The position numbers were made by a program, and so were the translations under genes. 64,000 bases of DNA from NCBI RefSeq assembly GCF_041146795.1, contig NC_135183.1, positions 10,342,840-10,406,839 of the forward strand, read 5' to 3'. Origin of the DNA: Maylandia zebra (lineage: Eukaryota; Chordata; Actinopteri; Cichliformes; Cichlidae). Of the stretch, positions 31,853-42,569 are shown in pieces (position 1 is the stretch's first letter; each line of letters opens with the position of its first letter). Below the pieces are notes generated by a model. It saw nothing but the letters and a program-made list of their open reading frames with translations. It was not told the DNA's origin and ran no database searches.

Positions 31853-32041
31853 TGTAACATGTTGACTCATGTGTGTATCAGCCACTAGATGGCACTGTGT
31901 TGCTGCAATGTGTGTAATTCACTCGCGAGCAAGAAGCTCCAGAGGAAATGGAGAAGTAGACGAAATAAAGTGGAATCGGAGCAGAGTTTGGTGTGTGCCT
32001 GCAGTTAGTAAAAAGCTCGGTATACATACAAAAACAACACA
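31853..32041 (+). repeat. 3' LTR
   Basis: It is 189 bp, starting TGTAACATGTTGACTCATG and ending ACAACACA. CACCG follows directly as the target duplication, and then the last two bases (TA) of the host DNA transposon. Confidence 0.9.
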
Positions 32042-32054
32042 CACCGTACTCTCA

Positions 32055-33135
32055 AGGACGCTTCGCTCAAAAAAAGCATCCAGCAGAATGCACAGGGTTC
32101 TTACGGTTAGAAATTGGTCACAGACTTGAAGAGTGTGTATAACTAACCTTAGGCACAACTTTGTGGCTTTGTAACACTCACATCTGTTACTGTGATCTAA
32201 GAATAGACCAACAGTGCTGTCTGATTGGGGAAGAAATTGAGAAAACAGAAAATATTACAGTATGTGGACTTCATTATTGATATATTCCACTTTTTACAGT
32301 ATATGATAGGAACTATAAAAATCAATAAACTGGGCAGAAAAAATGGATAGAGATGAGTAAGATTAGAGGAGTCAACAAATGAAACAGAACTGTGGAGAAA
32401 TATGATATCAGAAACAAGATGCCAGAGGTGCATATGAAGAATTGCTTAAAATATTTACATTATTGTGTAATATAAATTGCCCAATACACCAATATAGCAG
32501 AAAACATAAATACATGGACTGGTCTTCAAAATATATGTAAAAAGAAAAATGCATTATACACAGATTTCATAGGCAAAAACCTGAAGATGCTGAAATAAGA
32601 TATAAAAATGATTTCATTTATATAATAACATCTATGAAGAAGAAATATTATAAGAAACCATTCAACAATAATATAAATATTATTAAAAGGATGGAGGACA
32701 TACTTGTCAGTGTAATTAGAAGTGGGTCTATACCAAAACAACTAATCCGAGTATTTCATCGTAACAAACACGAGGATTATAATATGGATGGTTTCTCGTA
32801 ACTGTTGGACCAGATTTAGTGGGAAAAAAATCACTGATCCAGGAGAAGAAAAGCTGGATTCATTGAGACAGAAAGGTGAGATTAAAAAGTCATTGGGATG
32901 GAGTTGTAGTAATATTGATACGATACTGCTGCATGATACTGATCGGATAATGATTTGATGCATTTGTTGAATGAGTTGACTGTTGTTTTTTTTAATGTTG
33001 TTTTTTAAATAACACATCTGTAAAGATTCAAAATGGGGTTGAAACTGAAGGAGTCGATGAAAACAGTTTTCCTGGGTTCATTGATGGTTCATTGAGTGAG
33101 AGAACAAGGTTACAATTTGAGCAGTTTTTGTAACT
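32055..33135. other. non-coding, AT-rich
   Basis: Beyond the CTCTCA duplication no gene or structured repeat was found. Degenerate stretches near 32640-32900 read partly like eroded coding sequence but have many stops and no recognisable motif. Confidence 0.4.
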
Positions 33136-33620
33136 TTGTGTGGAAAATTGGGTTTCTGTGTGTGTAGTGACACTGTGGAAGCAATATTTAATACTCTACA
33201 TGTTTCTTGCCCTCTCTTTCTCTCTCTCGCTCCCTCTTCTCCTGTATCTCTGTGTTCTGTCTCCCTTACCTGTTCCCATGTTATTCTGTTTTTCAACCTT
33301 TGTCTCCCCAGTCTGTTGTGTGTTTCCATGTTTGATAATCCCGGTCTTTGTGTCAAGCCTGCATCTGATTTGTCCCTCCTGTGCTCTTTCCTGATCATCC
33401 TGATGTGCATGTATGGTCCCAGTCTCCCTTGTGCCAGAACATCAGTTCTTCTTCCTCCATGGACACCTATAGTCCATGTTCTTAGTGCTGGTTTTGCCCA
33501 GTGTAGTTTCATGTTAGTAAAGGTTTAGTCTCCTTTTGCCTTTCATTTTTGTATTGTCATGTAACCTTGCTACATGCTCCACTCTGAATTTGGGTCCTCT
33601 CTAAGACATGATCATGACAT
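33136..33620 (+). repeat. probable solo LTR or LTR fragment
   Basis: A pyrimidine-rich run is followed by 'agtaaaggtttagtctcc', 'gaatttgggtcctctc' and a terminal 'gatcatgaca'. The style matches the LTR of the element at 61919-62521 (read on its minus strand, ending GGGTCCTC...CATGACA). The left boundary is uncertain. The open frames on both strands here are compositional. Confidence 0.5.
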
Positions 33621-35344
33621 TCCCACTCCTTTCAATATCTAAACTAAGTATAGATGGAGGGAAATTGGAGTATATTTTGCTTAATTTTGTATAACATTTC
33701 TTTATTTGTTTTCCTCTTTCTAATTGACTCTCTGTATATTGTTTATATGATCGTGATTTATGTGATAGGCACTTATGCACCCCTATACCATCAGAGATGC
33801 AGGCTTTTGAACTGAGAACTGATAATAAGTTGGATATTCCCTTTCCTCTGTAGTCCAGAGGAGATGGCGCCCATGTTTTTCAAAATGAATTTCAGTTTTT
33901 TTGAGACATCATTTGATACACCACTATCAAAGTAATAGTAACTAATAGTTCAATGTCTCAATGAGTTCATATGTCTCATAAATGAAATATGTTCGAGATT
34001 TGCAAATCATTGTGTTCTTAGTATTAATATATTTAGAGAATCCCTCCTTTTTTGGAATTGGAGTTTATTTAAGTATATGTCGTTATATACTCGTTTTGGA
34101 CTGGCTCGGATATTCTGATATGTTTTGGAATACAAGTGACTAATAAAGTAAAATTTGTTCATATAGCAATTTTTTGAGACAAGAGTCATGAAGTCTTTAT
34201 AGAGGTATTGAAAAACAGTCACAATGAACAGATCAAACATTGCCCATCTGAATAGATTAGTTTTAAGTTGTAATGCATATAAAATCTATAAAACCTATAC
34301 CTCTGAAAAATCATCAAACATGAAAGTCAGTATAACTGGAGTTACAGTGTTTTCATATGACAGATGCAATTTGCTAATAAGTGTGCAAATTAGTTTAGGT
34401 AATGCCTTTGTTTGCATAATGGGATATGTGTGATCCATCGCTGTGATTATAGCAGCACAAGTGGTTATTTTAGCAGAACACTAGCTGTATGTAGCGTGCT
34501 CACCACATGCAGTGAATCATGTACAATACGTGGTCCAGGGAACTTCCACCCTCCATTCAAATTCACTGCGTGAGAGCTTTGTCTAAAGAAACTGCACTGC
34601 TAACACCTATGACCTACTGTTTGACTCTAAATGCGGCAACTGTTGTGCATGGTTCACTGTCTGCAGAACTCACATGGAGATAAATTACTAAATTGTCCCA
34701 TTGTCCTCGCTATGTGGGATGTCGTTTAAATGGATGTTCTTCGATAAATCTTTCTTGATATCCTTTGAGGGAAATTGAGTGCCATACTTGGTCCACATGG
34801 GTGACATTGTCCCTTTCACGCTGCAGCAGCTTGGATCTCAAAGAAATCAAGTCAACATGTAGATTCTCAGAGAGTACAAAGCCTCAGCCCCTTGTCACTG
34901 GCCTCTGCAGTCTATTTTGTTCAGCTCAAGTGGCCACACGTGGTCTTTATTCTTGAGAGGAAGACTGACAACTTCACCACAAACGTTAGTGCAACTACTC
35001 AACAAGATTGTCACTTTCCAGCTCTCCATGAGACAAAATCCTCAAATGAAAAAAAAGAAACCACCACCTGTCAGAACAGTCAATCTACCTCTTAGAAGTA
35101 TGAGGAAGGTGAGAGGAAATCCCTGCAACTATCACTTTAGGTCATGTCAGTGACAGGGAGTTACACTCTCTGGTTACAAAGCTTTTCTCTATGCTGTACA
35201 CATACTGAAAAGACACCTGATTTCTGCACCAATTCTGTGAATAATAACCCGTTGCCCTTGACAGATTCATTTCATGAAAAATCATTATATCCAACAAGAC
35301 ATGCCCAAAAAACAGAAATAATCAACTTGCACTCAGAAAAATAA
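33621..35344. other. non-coding, nothing recognised
   Basis: No supported exon, RNA gene or mobile element with recognisable ends. Confidence 0.4.
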
Positions 35345-35575
35345 AGGTGCCAACTGGAACCAAAAGTGATTCTTTAGACTGATGCCATAGAAGAACCTTT
35401 TTTGGTGCCACAAAGAACCATCAAGAAATGGTTCTTTGGGGCACCTTTTTCAAAGAAAAAACCTTTTTAAAAATGGTTCTTTGAAAAAACCATTTTTTAA
35501 AAGGTCATTCTATAAAAAAACATTTTAAAGAACCTTTTTTGAGTGGTTCTTTAAAGTACCATTTTAAATCTTTCA
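35345..35575. repeat. AGAACC/GGTTCT inverted-repeat-rich element
   Basis: Several copies of 'aagaacctttttt' and 'ggttctttg' alternate in opposite orientations, giving nested hairpins. This is a familiar type of fish palindromic repeat. The termini and superfamily were not resolved. Confidence 0.55.
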
Positions 35576-36112
35576 AAATAAAATGTATCCTAAATTGAAT
35601 TTGAGTAGGGTAAAATAAATACAAGCACATAGAGATATTTTAATGGTTTATTGCCATTTCGTAGTATACCAAAAGACAAAAAGGCATTTTAACCCTCAGC
35701 ACAACATCACAACTAATACATGTCACATATTAGTCATTTAAACAGTAATAATTAAACATTTTTACTAGACTATAAATAGATATATATATATATAAACTAT
35801 ACTAAGATAACACAATTAATGCATGTATTGTTTAATTAATAAAAAATCAGAAAGTGATAAAACACAATAGAAATAGCAATAGCTTCATAACAGACCAATA
35901 AATCAACACATTTTCATCAGAAGATATTTGCATGTTCAGTAAAAATATTTCAACAACAATTTTTTTTATTAAAATGATCAATGAACTTCAGCTTCATGTT
36001 ACGTAAGGTAAGTTTCATGTTGTACTCATGGTTCTTTATTAGTCCAGTTTAGGACAATGTCTCTGACGTTTATATATTATCACATATATGTTATATAAAA
36101 ACAACCTCACAC
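35576..36112. other. non-coding, AT-rich
   Basis: No coding feature was seen. It holds a short TATATA tract near 35780 and, on the host-gene reading, forms part of the intron after the exon at 36113. Confidence 0.4.
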
Positions 36113-36246
36113 CTGCAGTTGTTTCAGTTTTTCCACGTGTTTCCTGTCAGCTGGTCAACCTCACTCAGGTGGACATCCATATCAGCCAACCAAACGACAA
36201 GCTCCTCCCTTTGTGCTTCAAATCCCTCCCACTCTGAGACAAGGAG
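36113..36246 (-). CDS. spectrin-repeat-like exon 4 of a host gene, one base short
   Basis: It has a polypyrimidine acceptor (CTCTCTCTTAG) and a CAG/GTGTGAG donor. The frame reads SEWEGFEAQREELVVWLADM and then DVHLSEVDQLTGNT, a classic helix A of a spectrin repeat with the conserved Trp. A TGA then appears 22 bases before the donor. The exon is 134 bp while the preceding one is 135 bp; restoring a multiple of three would keep the frame open to the donor. This suggests a one-base deletion, real or an assembly error. Nesprin (SYNE) family membership is a guess. Confidence 0.55.
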
Positions 36247-36326
36247 CTAAGAGAGAGAGAGAAAAAGAGTCGATTATAAAGAAGAGAGAAAAGTGAAACC
36301 CTCCTGAGAAGGTCTGACTCGCATAC

Positions 36327-36461
36327 CTCCAGTCGAGCTGTGATGTACTCCGGTTTGGCGTTCACGTCATCCCAGCAGTGGCCGCACTCCCTCGCTGATG
36401 CCAGCAGCCAAGCCTGCAGGGTGCCCTGGAAGAGCCGAGGTCCTGCCTCTCGCCGCAGCCT
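36327..36461 (-). CDS. spectrin-repeat-like exon 3 of a host gene
   Basis: The exon is 135 bp (45 codons, phase 0 at both ends) with an ATTCAG acceptor and a GAG/GTATGC donor. It reads RLRREAGPRLFQGTLQAWLL, then a Trp/Cys segment (GHCWDDVNAKPEYITARLE), with helical heptad character. It splices in frame to the exon at 36246-36113, so together they make the end of one repeat and the start of the next. It was found by splice logic and composition, not by a search. Confidence 0.6.
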
Positions 36462-38622
36462 CTGAATACACAAACACAAATTGCATCTGAAGCAGGAGGT
36501 GCAGATTGTTTTTGCTATGCTTTTCTAAATCCAGGCCAGCGGACGACTTTTGTCTTGCAGAAGTAAGAACTGGAACCCAAATCAAATGTATGCGATACAC
36601 AATCAATTCACAAGAACGCATTATAAAAGAAAGTCCCATTCTTGCCTGATTTCAACTGAATTCTGCATCAAAACAGGATTATACATGTAACACTAAAGAT
36701 ATTTTGATGGCTTGTGCACATAAGCCTCTGTAATATATTTATAATTTAAAATGCCACTGGTCATAATATAACAGTAACGCTCAGTCATATCTCCTGAAAA
36801 TTATGTTTCAGCCAAAGTCTAAATTGTGTTTCCAGAGAAATATATTTGTTCTCCAGGATTATGTCTGTTTGTAAAGTATCACAAATATATTTTGTAAAGG
36901 ACAACCTAGAAAATGGCAACAAAGCTTCAGAAGGAGTCCGAAATCTTGGAAAGAGAGACTAAAAACTAAGGATCTTAGGCCAGTGTGGTTGAACGGCTTT
37001 CTAACTAAGCCAACCTATGTGGCTACTATAATCTGTTGCAGACAAGGACACAGAGATCTGGAGACACAAGGGCTAAGTAATCCTTCCTTTTGTACTTCCT
37101 TAAAGTCCGTCTAAAGGGTGTATGTATATAGCTATTTCTTTGTAAGACACAAGGATGTCAGCTAGGTGCTCCCCATCTGATGACAAATTTGACATCACCT
37201 TGAGCCAAGCAGATCCTAATGGACTTGCAGATGAAAGAACTATTAAATGCTCAATGGTGGATGGCCCAGAGCCAAGTTGGGGAGGCGGGACACCTCTGGA
37301 GGCTAAAAGCTATACATGGTTCCCTGTTGATGACCACAGCCCGCTGGGCAGAGAGCCAGTGGTGAAGATGACAATCATGAGGAACCAGGCAGATAGCCAG
37401 CGAGGATGAGGATCTTTTAGTGGTGGACCAGGTGTCCAGAGACACACCTTCAGAAGTTTCCACTTCTGAAGATTTATGAGCAGATGACCTATCAATTCCC
37501 CAACGGTTTAAACCCATAAATATTTAGTTCACATTTAAAAAGATATGTGAACAGACTAGACTGTTTGTTTCAGGAACTTGCAATCCATTTCCTGCCCCTG
37601 ATACAGTACTTCAACCATGTAACCAGCAAAGTACCTGCTAGATCTTTCCCTTACAAAAATAGCCATGTGTAACATGCACAAAGTGAAGTCAGTTGCATAG
37701 TTTTTCACGCTTAATGGATCAATAATCCTCCACTCTGGGTGGGAGAAGAAAAGAAAGTCTTCACTGTCAGGGCAAAAATTAGAACATATTAATTAAAGTT
37801 CGCTAGGTAGCTAATGTTTGTTGGTTTTCAAGGTTACTATAGTGTGACTCTAACAGTGATAGTTCAGTTTTGTTAACACATTCTGTTATGACATTAATCA
37901 AATAATGGGTTTGTTCCAGTCTAGTTTTAAACGATCCTTCACTGGGTTGCCGAGGAGACTGAGAGGTTGTTCCCATTTGGCCACTGTAAAGGGGAAAATG
38001 TATTAAAATGCAGTTCCAAACTCCCTAACTGGAGTGAAACTGACTGATGCTGGAATCTTTCTTATGTCATTTGCCTGTGGAAGGGGTTTCGCATCAGTTG
38101 TAGTGATGGTAAATTTGATTCTTTTTACTGAATCGAGTTTGAATGAGTCACTCACCAAAGTGAATCGCTTTTTTGAGTCATTTGAGTCACTGAGTCAGTT
38201 GACCAGAGAGTGCAAAAAATGTACATTTTCACTTAAACTTAATTTGTTTCTCTAAACGACTATATTATAGAGCAAAAAAAAAGCAAAAAAAAAAAAAAGA
38301 TTTCTAAAGGGAGCATTTATTTTATTTATTTTTATTTTATTATGTGTCAAATATATATTTTCTCATCTAAATGTCCACTGAGCTGTGTGCCAGAGTAATA
38401 GGCTCTGTTTTGAGTTTTGTTCAAGAAAGAATGACTTCATATAGGGAAAGATATATATCACATATGCAGGTCACCTTAAACTAGTTTTTTAATTAAGCAG
38501 CAAGGCAGAACAAAATCAGGTCTGTATCAAGACATGAGGACTAAACCCCAATTCAACCAGACCCAGAACTGATCCGGAATTATAACAGGACTACAACAGT
38601 TCAAAATCAGGACTACTTAGGA
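36462..38622. other. non-coding, probable intron
   Basis: The region contains 'gagtcactgagtcagttga'-type short repeats near 38125-38205 and open frames at 37155-37517 on both strands without domains or splice logic. No exon is supported. Confidence 0.4.
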
Positions 38623-38931
38623 CATAGGTGTCACCCTCTGGCTCACGGGCCAAATTAGGCCTGCAGCCTAATTACATTTGGCCTGCGAAGCCATACCAAA
38701 TTATTATTAGAGCTGGCCTACTGGTATTATACAGCTAATATATATATTGTTTAGTATTAAGCTTTGCTTGTTCCATATTCAGTTTTTCAGCAAAACATGT
38801 TTGAGTCCATAACAAGAGATTCATTCTTAAATCTGGAGGAAGATTTTTTTTCAATAAATATTAATGTTAGCCCGCGACCTTGTTCCAGTTTTGAATTTTG
38901 GCCTACTGTGTATTTGAGTTTGACACCCCTG
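38623..38931. mobile_element. non-autonomous hAT element (309 bp)
   Basis: The ends CATAGGTGTCA and TTTGACACCCCTG are inverted repeats. A perfect 8-bp target duplication ACTTAGGA lies at 38615-38622 and 38932-38939. The interior has the 'cacgggccaaattaggcc' and 'ttggcctactgtgtatttga' phrases of a common vertebrate hAT-type MITE. It is non-coding. Confidence 0.85.
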
Positions 38932-38939
38932 ACTTAGGA

Positions 38940-39285
38940 CTTAACCAAGACAGAACCAGAATCATAGACCTGCACTACACTTATTTTTTAATTCTACCAA
39001 AGTCCACTATTTAGATTGAGAAAAGTTTATATAATTATTTAGCCTTGTTGTGCAAACAAGCCTGCATAACTTAATAAATATAGAATTTGAAAAATAACAA
39101 ACCTAAAAAGAAACACTAGGTACAAGATACATGAGTACCTATGATACAGTGATACTTTTGGTAAACAACCATTTGACTAACATGTGTGTCTCACCTGCTC
39201 TTGTTCCATCTCTGTTCTATCTTCATTCTCCATCTCCCTCTCTGCTCCCCTCTCTCCCTCTTTGTGCTGACAATCATCAAATATA
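38940..39285. other. non-coding, pyrimidine-rich tract at its end
   Basis: A CT-rich stretch lies near 39195-39262. Nothing else was recognised. Confidence 0.4.
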
Positions 39286-39797
39286 CAGTTGAAGCCAGAT
39301 ATTTACATACTCTTCAGATCAAAACACAAACACTTTTTAATTGTAACATCAAATCAGACTAAATGTTTATTTTTTTTAGATTGATAAATATAAAAAACAT
39401 ATTTGTTAAATTTAAGAGTAAAGAGAGAAACTATCTGTATTTCTTAATTGTAAATGGCACCAAATTGTATTCAAATTTTGCCACACTTATGGAGCTCCAC
39501 AATTCTTTTCCTGGTGTTTTGGTTGACATCTCTTGATTTTCCCATGTCAAAGAAACAGGCTCTGTGTTTTGCCTTATATGCATCCACAGGTGTGCCACCA
39601 ATTTACTCACATGGACTCTACTAACCTATCAGAAGTTTCTTCTGCTCATAATGGAATCGTCTGGAGTTTTCTTATTATTTAACAATAAACTTAGTGTATA
39701 TGTGCTCCTAAATTTGATGATAATGATAAAATAGACAGCTCTGTCTCTCGTTATTCTGACGTTTAACTAATTCAAAAGATATTTCAATATTTATTTA

Positions 39798-41473
39798 CAG
39801 AGGTGGGACCAAGTCATTGTTTTGCAAGTCTCAAGTAAGTCTCAAGTCTTTATCCTCAAGTCTCAAGTCAAGTCTCAAGTAATGTCAGGCAAGTCAGAGT
39901 CGAGTCTCAAGTCACTGGTGTAAAAGTCCGAGTAAAGTCACAAGTCTGAAATTTTGAATTTCAAGTCCTTTCGAGTCTTTAAAAAAAAAAAAAAAGAAAA
40001 AATAATGTTGCAGTTATGCTAAATGTAAATATTAGACCATGTAATTTTTAAATCTGTGTTTTTCTCAACACATGACAAAATAGTGAACTCAGAAAATATA
40101 CACAAATTGTGAAATTGCACCTCTTTAAAATGCAGCTCAATTAAACTTAGCTCCTAGAATAATTTTCACCGACAGTTCTGAGATAAGCTGCATGTTATTC
40201 TTGGATGCGGTTGTAGGACCGGCTTTAAAATCGCATGACAAAAATATCATACATATTAAAAAAAACTGCATCACCAATGTAGCCTGGACAACATTTGCTA
40301 GTTAGATGAAGTCAGCTATCTCATCGTAGCATATTTATATGCATATTTATAATCATACGGTTCTTGGAGTGAGTGCACACACTCATGAAGTTTAGTAACT
40401 TCAGGTCACTGCAACAAGCCCAGGTACAGTTTACCGCCGGATGGGTACAGGACCTTGAAATGCACCGTGTAGAAAGTAAAGACCATCGTACGTATCATAA
40501 GTTTACCAGTCTCACAAATCGTCGTCATAAATACACATTCGTTAACCGTTTATTAATATAACCTTTGAGCTCAACGGTAATTAATTAGTAGTGGAAATAA
40601 TTTCTGGTAGTATCACAGAAATGTAGCAGTGACAATAATACTGTATGCTGTAATTGTACTGGGCAATTAGTGATACAAAAAACCTGTTTTATCCTGTGAA
40701 TAAAAGTATATGTTTTTGTCAATGTACCATAATAACAGAAGCGAAACACAATATTGTGTCAGGACAATTCACTATTTATGCACAATAAATAAAGGAGCAT
40801 AGCGCGACAATTTCTGTTCAGCGCCAGACTTGCTTGTAACCTATATCACCAATTATGTTATGAAAATGACGCATTAACTACAACAGCAGACTGACCTTTG
40901 TGGGAATGCTTGGAGCAGACTAACCTGTGAGCTGGAGTGTTCTAGGACGTTATATTTGATCTTTGAATGGCTGCAATCCAGTCGCCTCTTTGTTACTTCG
41001 GAAACATGGCTCGAACAATTTCTCTTCAACGACGTGATCCGATAACAACCGATCTCTTTACCCGTCGGCTTCCCGTGGCTGTCATGCGACCGGCTATTGC
41101 AGTTAATAATACAACAGCTTCTTGACATTTTTGGGTTTCTTTTTATCGCTGTGTGACTGATTTCAATTGAAAGCCTGCGTGCGCTAGTACCTCTTGCCAT
41201 GAGTTCCCAGAATCCTTTGCGGTTTTACCCCTGAATGACTTCACATTTTCAATCTCTATATAATATGCATGTTAAATTTTATATTTGGGGTGAAATATCA
41301 AGTCTTTTCAAGTAAACCGGTTCAAGTCCAATTCAAGTCCCAGGTCATTGGTGTAAAAGTCCAAGTCAAGTCAAAAGTCTTAGAACATTTTTTCAAGTCA
41401 AGTCTAAAGTCATAAAATTAATGACTCGAGTCTGACTCAAGTCCAAGTCATGTGACTCGAGTCCACACCTCTG
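39798..41473. mobile_element. P-element-like transposon (THAP relic), 8-bp target duplication
   Basis: The termini CAGAGGTGGGACC and GTCCACACCTCTG are inverted repeats. A perfect 8-bp duplication TTTATTTA flanks them (39790-39797 and 41474-41481). Both subterminal regions are dense in repeats of 'aagtctcaagt' and 'caagtcaagt', oriented oppositely at the two ends. A THAP-type zinc-finger relic is encoded near the right end. An 8-bp duplication plus THAP fits the P superfamily, whose zebrafish members, as I recall, start CAGAGGTG. A hAT origin is the alternative. At 1676 bp with no catalytic domain seen, it is an internal-deletion derivative. Confidence 0.7.
40874..41200 (-). pseudogene. THAP-domain exon relic
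   Basis: The minus-strand frame contains SRSCCIINCNSRSHDSHGKP, the start of a C2CH THAP zinc finger, then HVSEVTKRR. After that the matching sequence continues in another frame (WIAAIQRSNITS, a stop, then VCSKHSHKG, which supplies the last Cys and His). The gene is therefore broken by a frameshift and a nonsense codon. THAP domains bind DNA and form the N-terminus of P-type transposases. Confidence 0.65.
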
Positions 41474-41578
41474 TTTATTTATCCAAAACAAAACAAGTTT
41501 GCTCTAAATTGATGTTGTACAGTAAAAAGATGTTCTTTTGTTTTCCATAAAGTGTATGTAAATATCTGGTTTAAACTG

Positions 41579-42184
41579 TGAATATACTGCTGTGTATTGA
41601 AATTCCTCTTGTTTTGCATAGAAATATACTGAACAACATACAAAGCATAATATATAAAACAACATCTACCAGAGTTTTTTCTTTGAAAGAAGCTCCTTAT
41701 GTCCATTCTTGTATATCAGTGCATTACTGAAACCGATTTATTTAGCCATGGTGGGAAACAACTGAAAATATGAAATAAACACACATGTAAGCTAGGACTG
41801 AAAAAAAAAACCAGCATTTTTGTTGTTTGGCTTTTCATTTTGCCATTTGTTGATTCACTTAAAGAGCAAGTAACATAATATGGGTCAAGTGATCAGTTTG
41901 ATATCAATCTTTTGTGATAAACCGTCATATTTACATTATTTGTACAGTACAAATGATTTGCTTTGGTACCTGGTCAAACTTCAATTCTACCCCCCCTCAG
42001 TTGCTTAGAGTCTGAGCTCGGATCATACCATTATTAGGGGGGATTTACGTCATAAATTCCCACAGTGTGCACTATGTGCTTCAAATATTATGTGTAGTTT
42101 TTGTTTTATACAGTTGTCAGCCAGGCATCTAACTATGAAAAAAAATCACACTCCAAAAGACCCCGGGCTTCTGAAAAAGCAACC
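41579..42184. other. non-coding, nothing recognised
   Basis: No supported feature. Confidence 0.4.
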
Positions 42185-42440
42185 CGGGCTTAAGCCCCCC
42201 CGCTCCACCACTGTCACAGAGAAACAGCCATGAGGGAGATCGCGACGCTGGACAGAAGAAAACAAAAGGCTTAACTAGACAGGGAATGATGAGGGAACAG
42301 GAAACACGTGGGAAACACAGCTGGGGCAAATCACACACAACGAGACAAAGCAAAACACAGTGCACACACACAGGAGACTACCAAATTAAAACAGGAAGTA
42401 GTGGGAACACACACACAGAGGCCCAGACAGACACAGAGAC
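42185..42440 (-). repeat. LTR fragment, decayed
   Basis: Read on the minus strand it has the sequence style of fish LTRs ('gtgtgtgattgcccc'-like, 'cacgtgtttcctgttccct', 'ccctcatggctgtttctctg'), related in style to the LTR at 61919-62521. No internal region adjoins it. It is probably a solo LTR remnant. Confidence 0.45.
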
Positions 42441-42535
42441 ATGACTGAATGGAACTCAAGTGTTTTTGAACTCAGGTTGCCTTTTAGCATCTCAAAGTTG
42501 TTAAATTGCCCAACAATTGCCTTGAAGTTGCTGCT

Positions 42536-42569
42536 GGCTTGGTTTGTTGTTGACACAACAAACCAAGCC
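42536..42569. repeat. perfect 15-bp hairpin
   Basis: GGCTTGGTTTGTTGT and its exact reverse complement are separated by TGAC. No coding or terminator context is apparent. Confidence 0.8.

Larger units (their letters stand above)
27446..32041 (+). mobile_element. Ty3/gypsy LTR retrotransposon, nearly complete, pol damaged
   Basis: Two 189-bp LTRs (TG...CA) flank gag, protease, reverse transcriptase, RNase H and integrase in Ty3/gypsy order. A 5-bp target duplication CACCG is present (27441-27445 and 32042-32046). It inserted at the extreme right end of the kinase-bearing transposon. A deletion at the reverse transcriptase/RNase H junction and a homopolymer-linked frame change between gag and protease mean that this copy probably cannot make a full Pol. 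Confidence 0.9.
20221..32048. mobile_element. two-gene DNA transposon (DDE integrase-like plus kinase), interrupted by an LTR element
   Basis: The terminal inverted repeats begin TACGGTGTACATTTTAGGAC on the left (20221) and mirror this on the right, where the last bases (TA, 32047-32048) are separated from the rest by a later LTR insertion at 27446-32041. The flanks carry a 6-bp target duplication, CTCTCA, at 20215-20220 and 32049-32054. Without the insertion the element is about 7.2 kb. It encodes a spliced integrase-like transposase on the plus strand and a spliced Ser/Thr kinase relic on the minus strand, in convergent orientation. From memory, 6-bp duplications with TAY...RTA ends have been reported for the IS3EU superfamily of eukaryotic DNA transposons; this was not checked. 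The transposase introns contain younger insertions (22714-22936 and about 24541-24900). Confidence 0.8.
39286..41578. mobile_element. internally deleted Tc1-like element, split by a P-like element
   Basis: The left end CAGTTGAAGCCAGATATTTA follows TA, and the right end read inverted gives CAGTTTAAACCAGATATTTA, the inverted-repeat style of Sleeping-Beauty-like fish Tc1 elements. The left part continues with family-typical non-coding sequence ('ttttcccatgtcaaagaaac', 'ccacaggtgtgccaccaat', 'aacttagtgtatatgtg'). The transposase gene is gone: without the nested element only about 600 bp remain. Confidence 0.7.

Noticed and set aside
32526..33017. Possible eroded coding gene on either strand
   Set aside because: Frequent stops, very AT-rich, and no motif could be recognised.
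33078..33528. Opposed frames of 130-144 codons
   Set aside because: They fall in a pyrimidine-rich LTR-like sequence, with low complexity and no domain.
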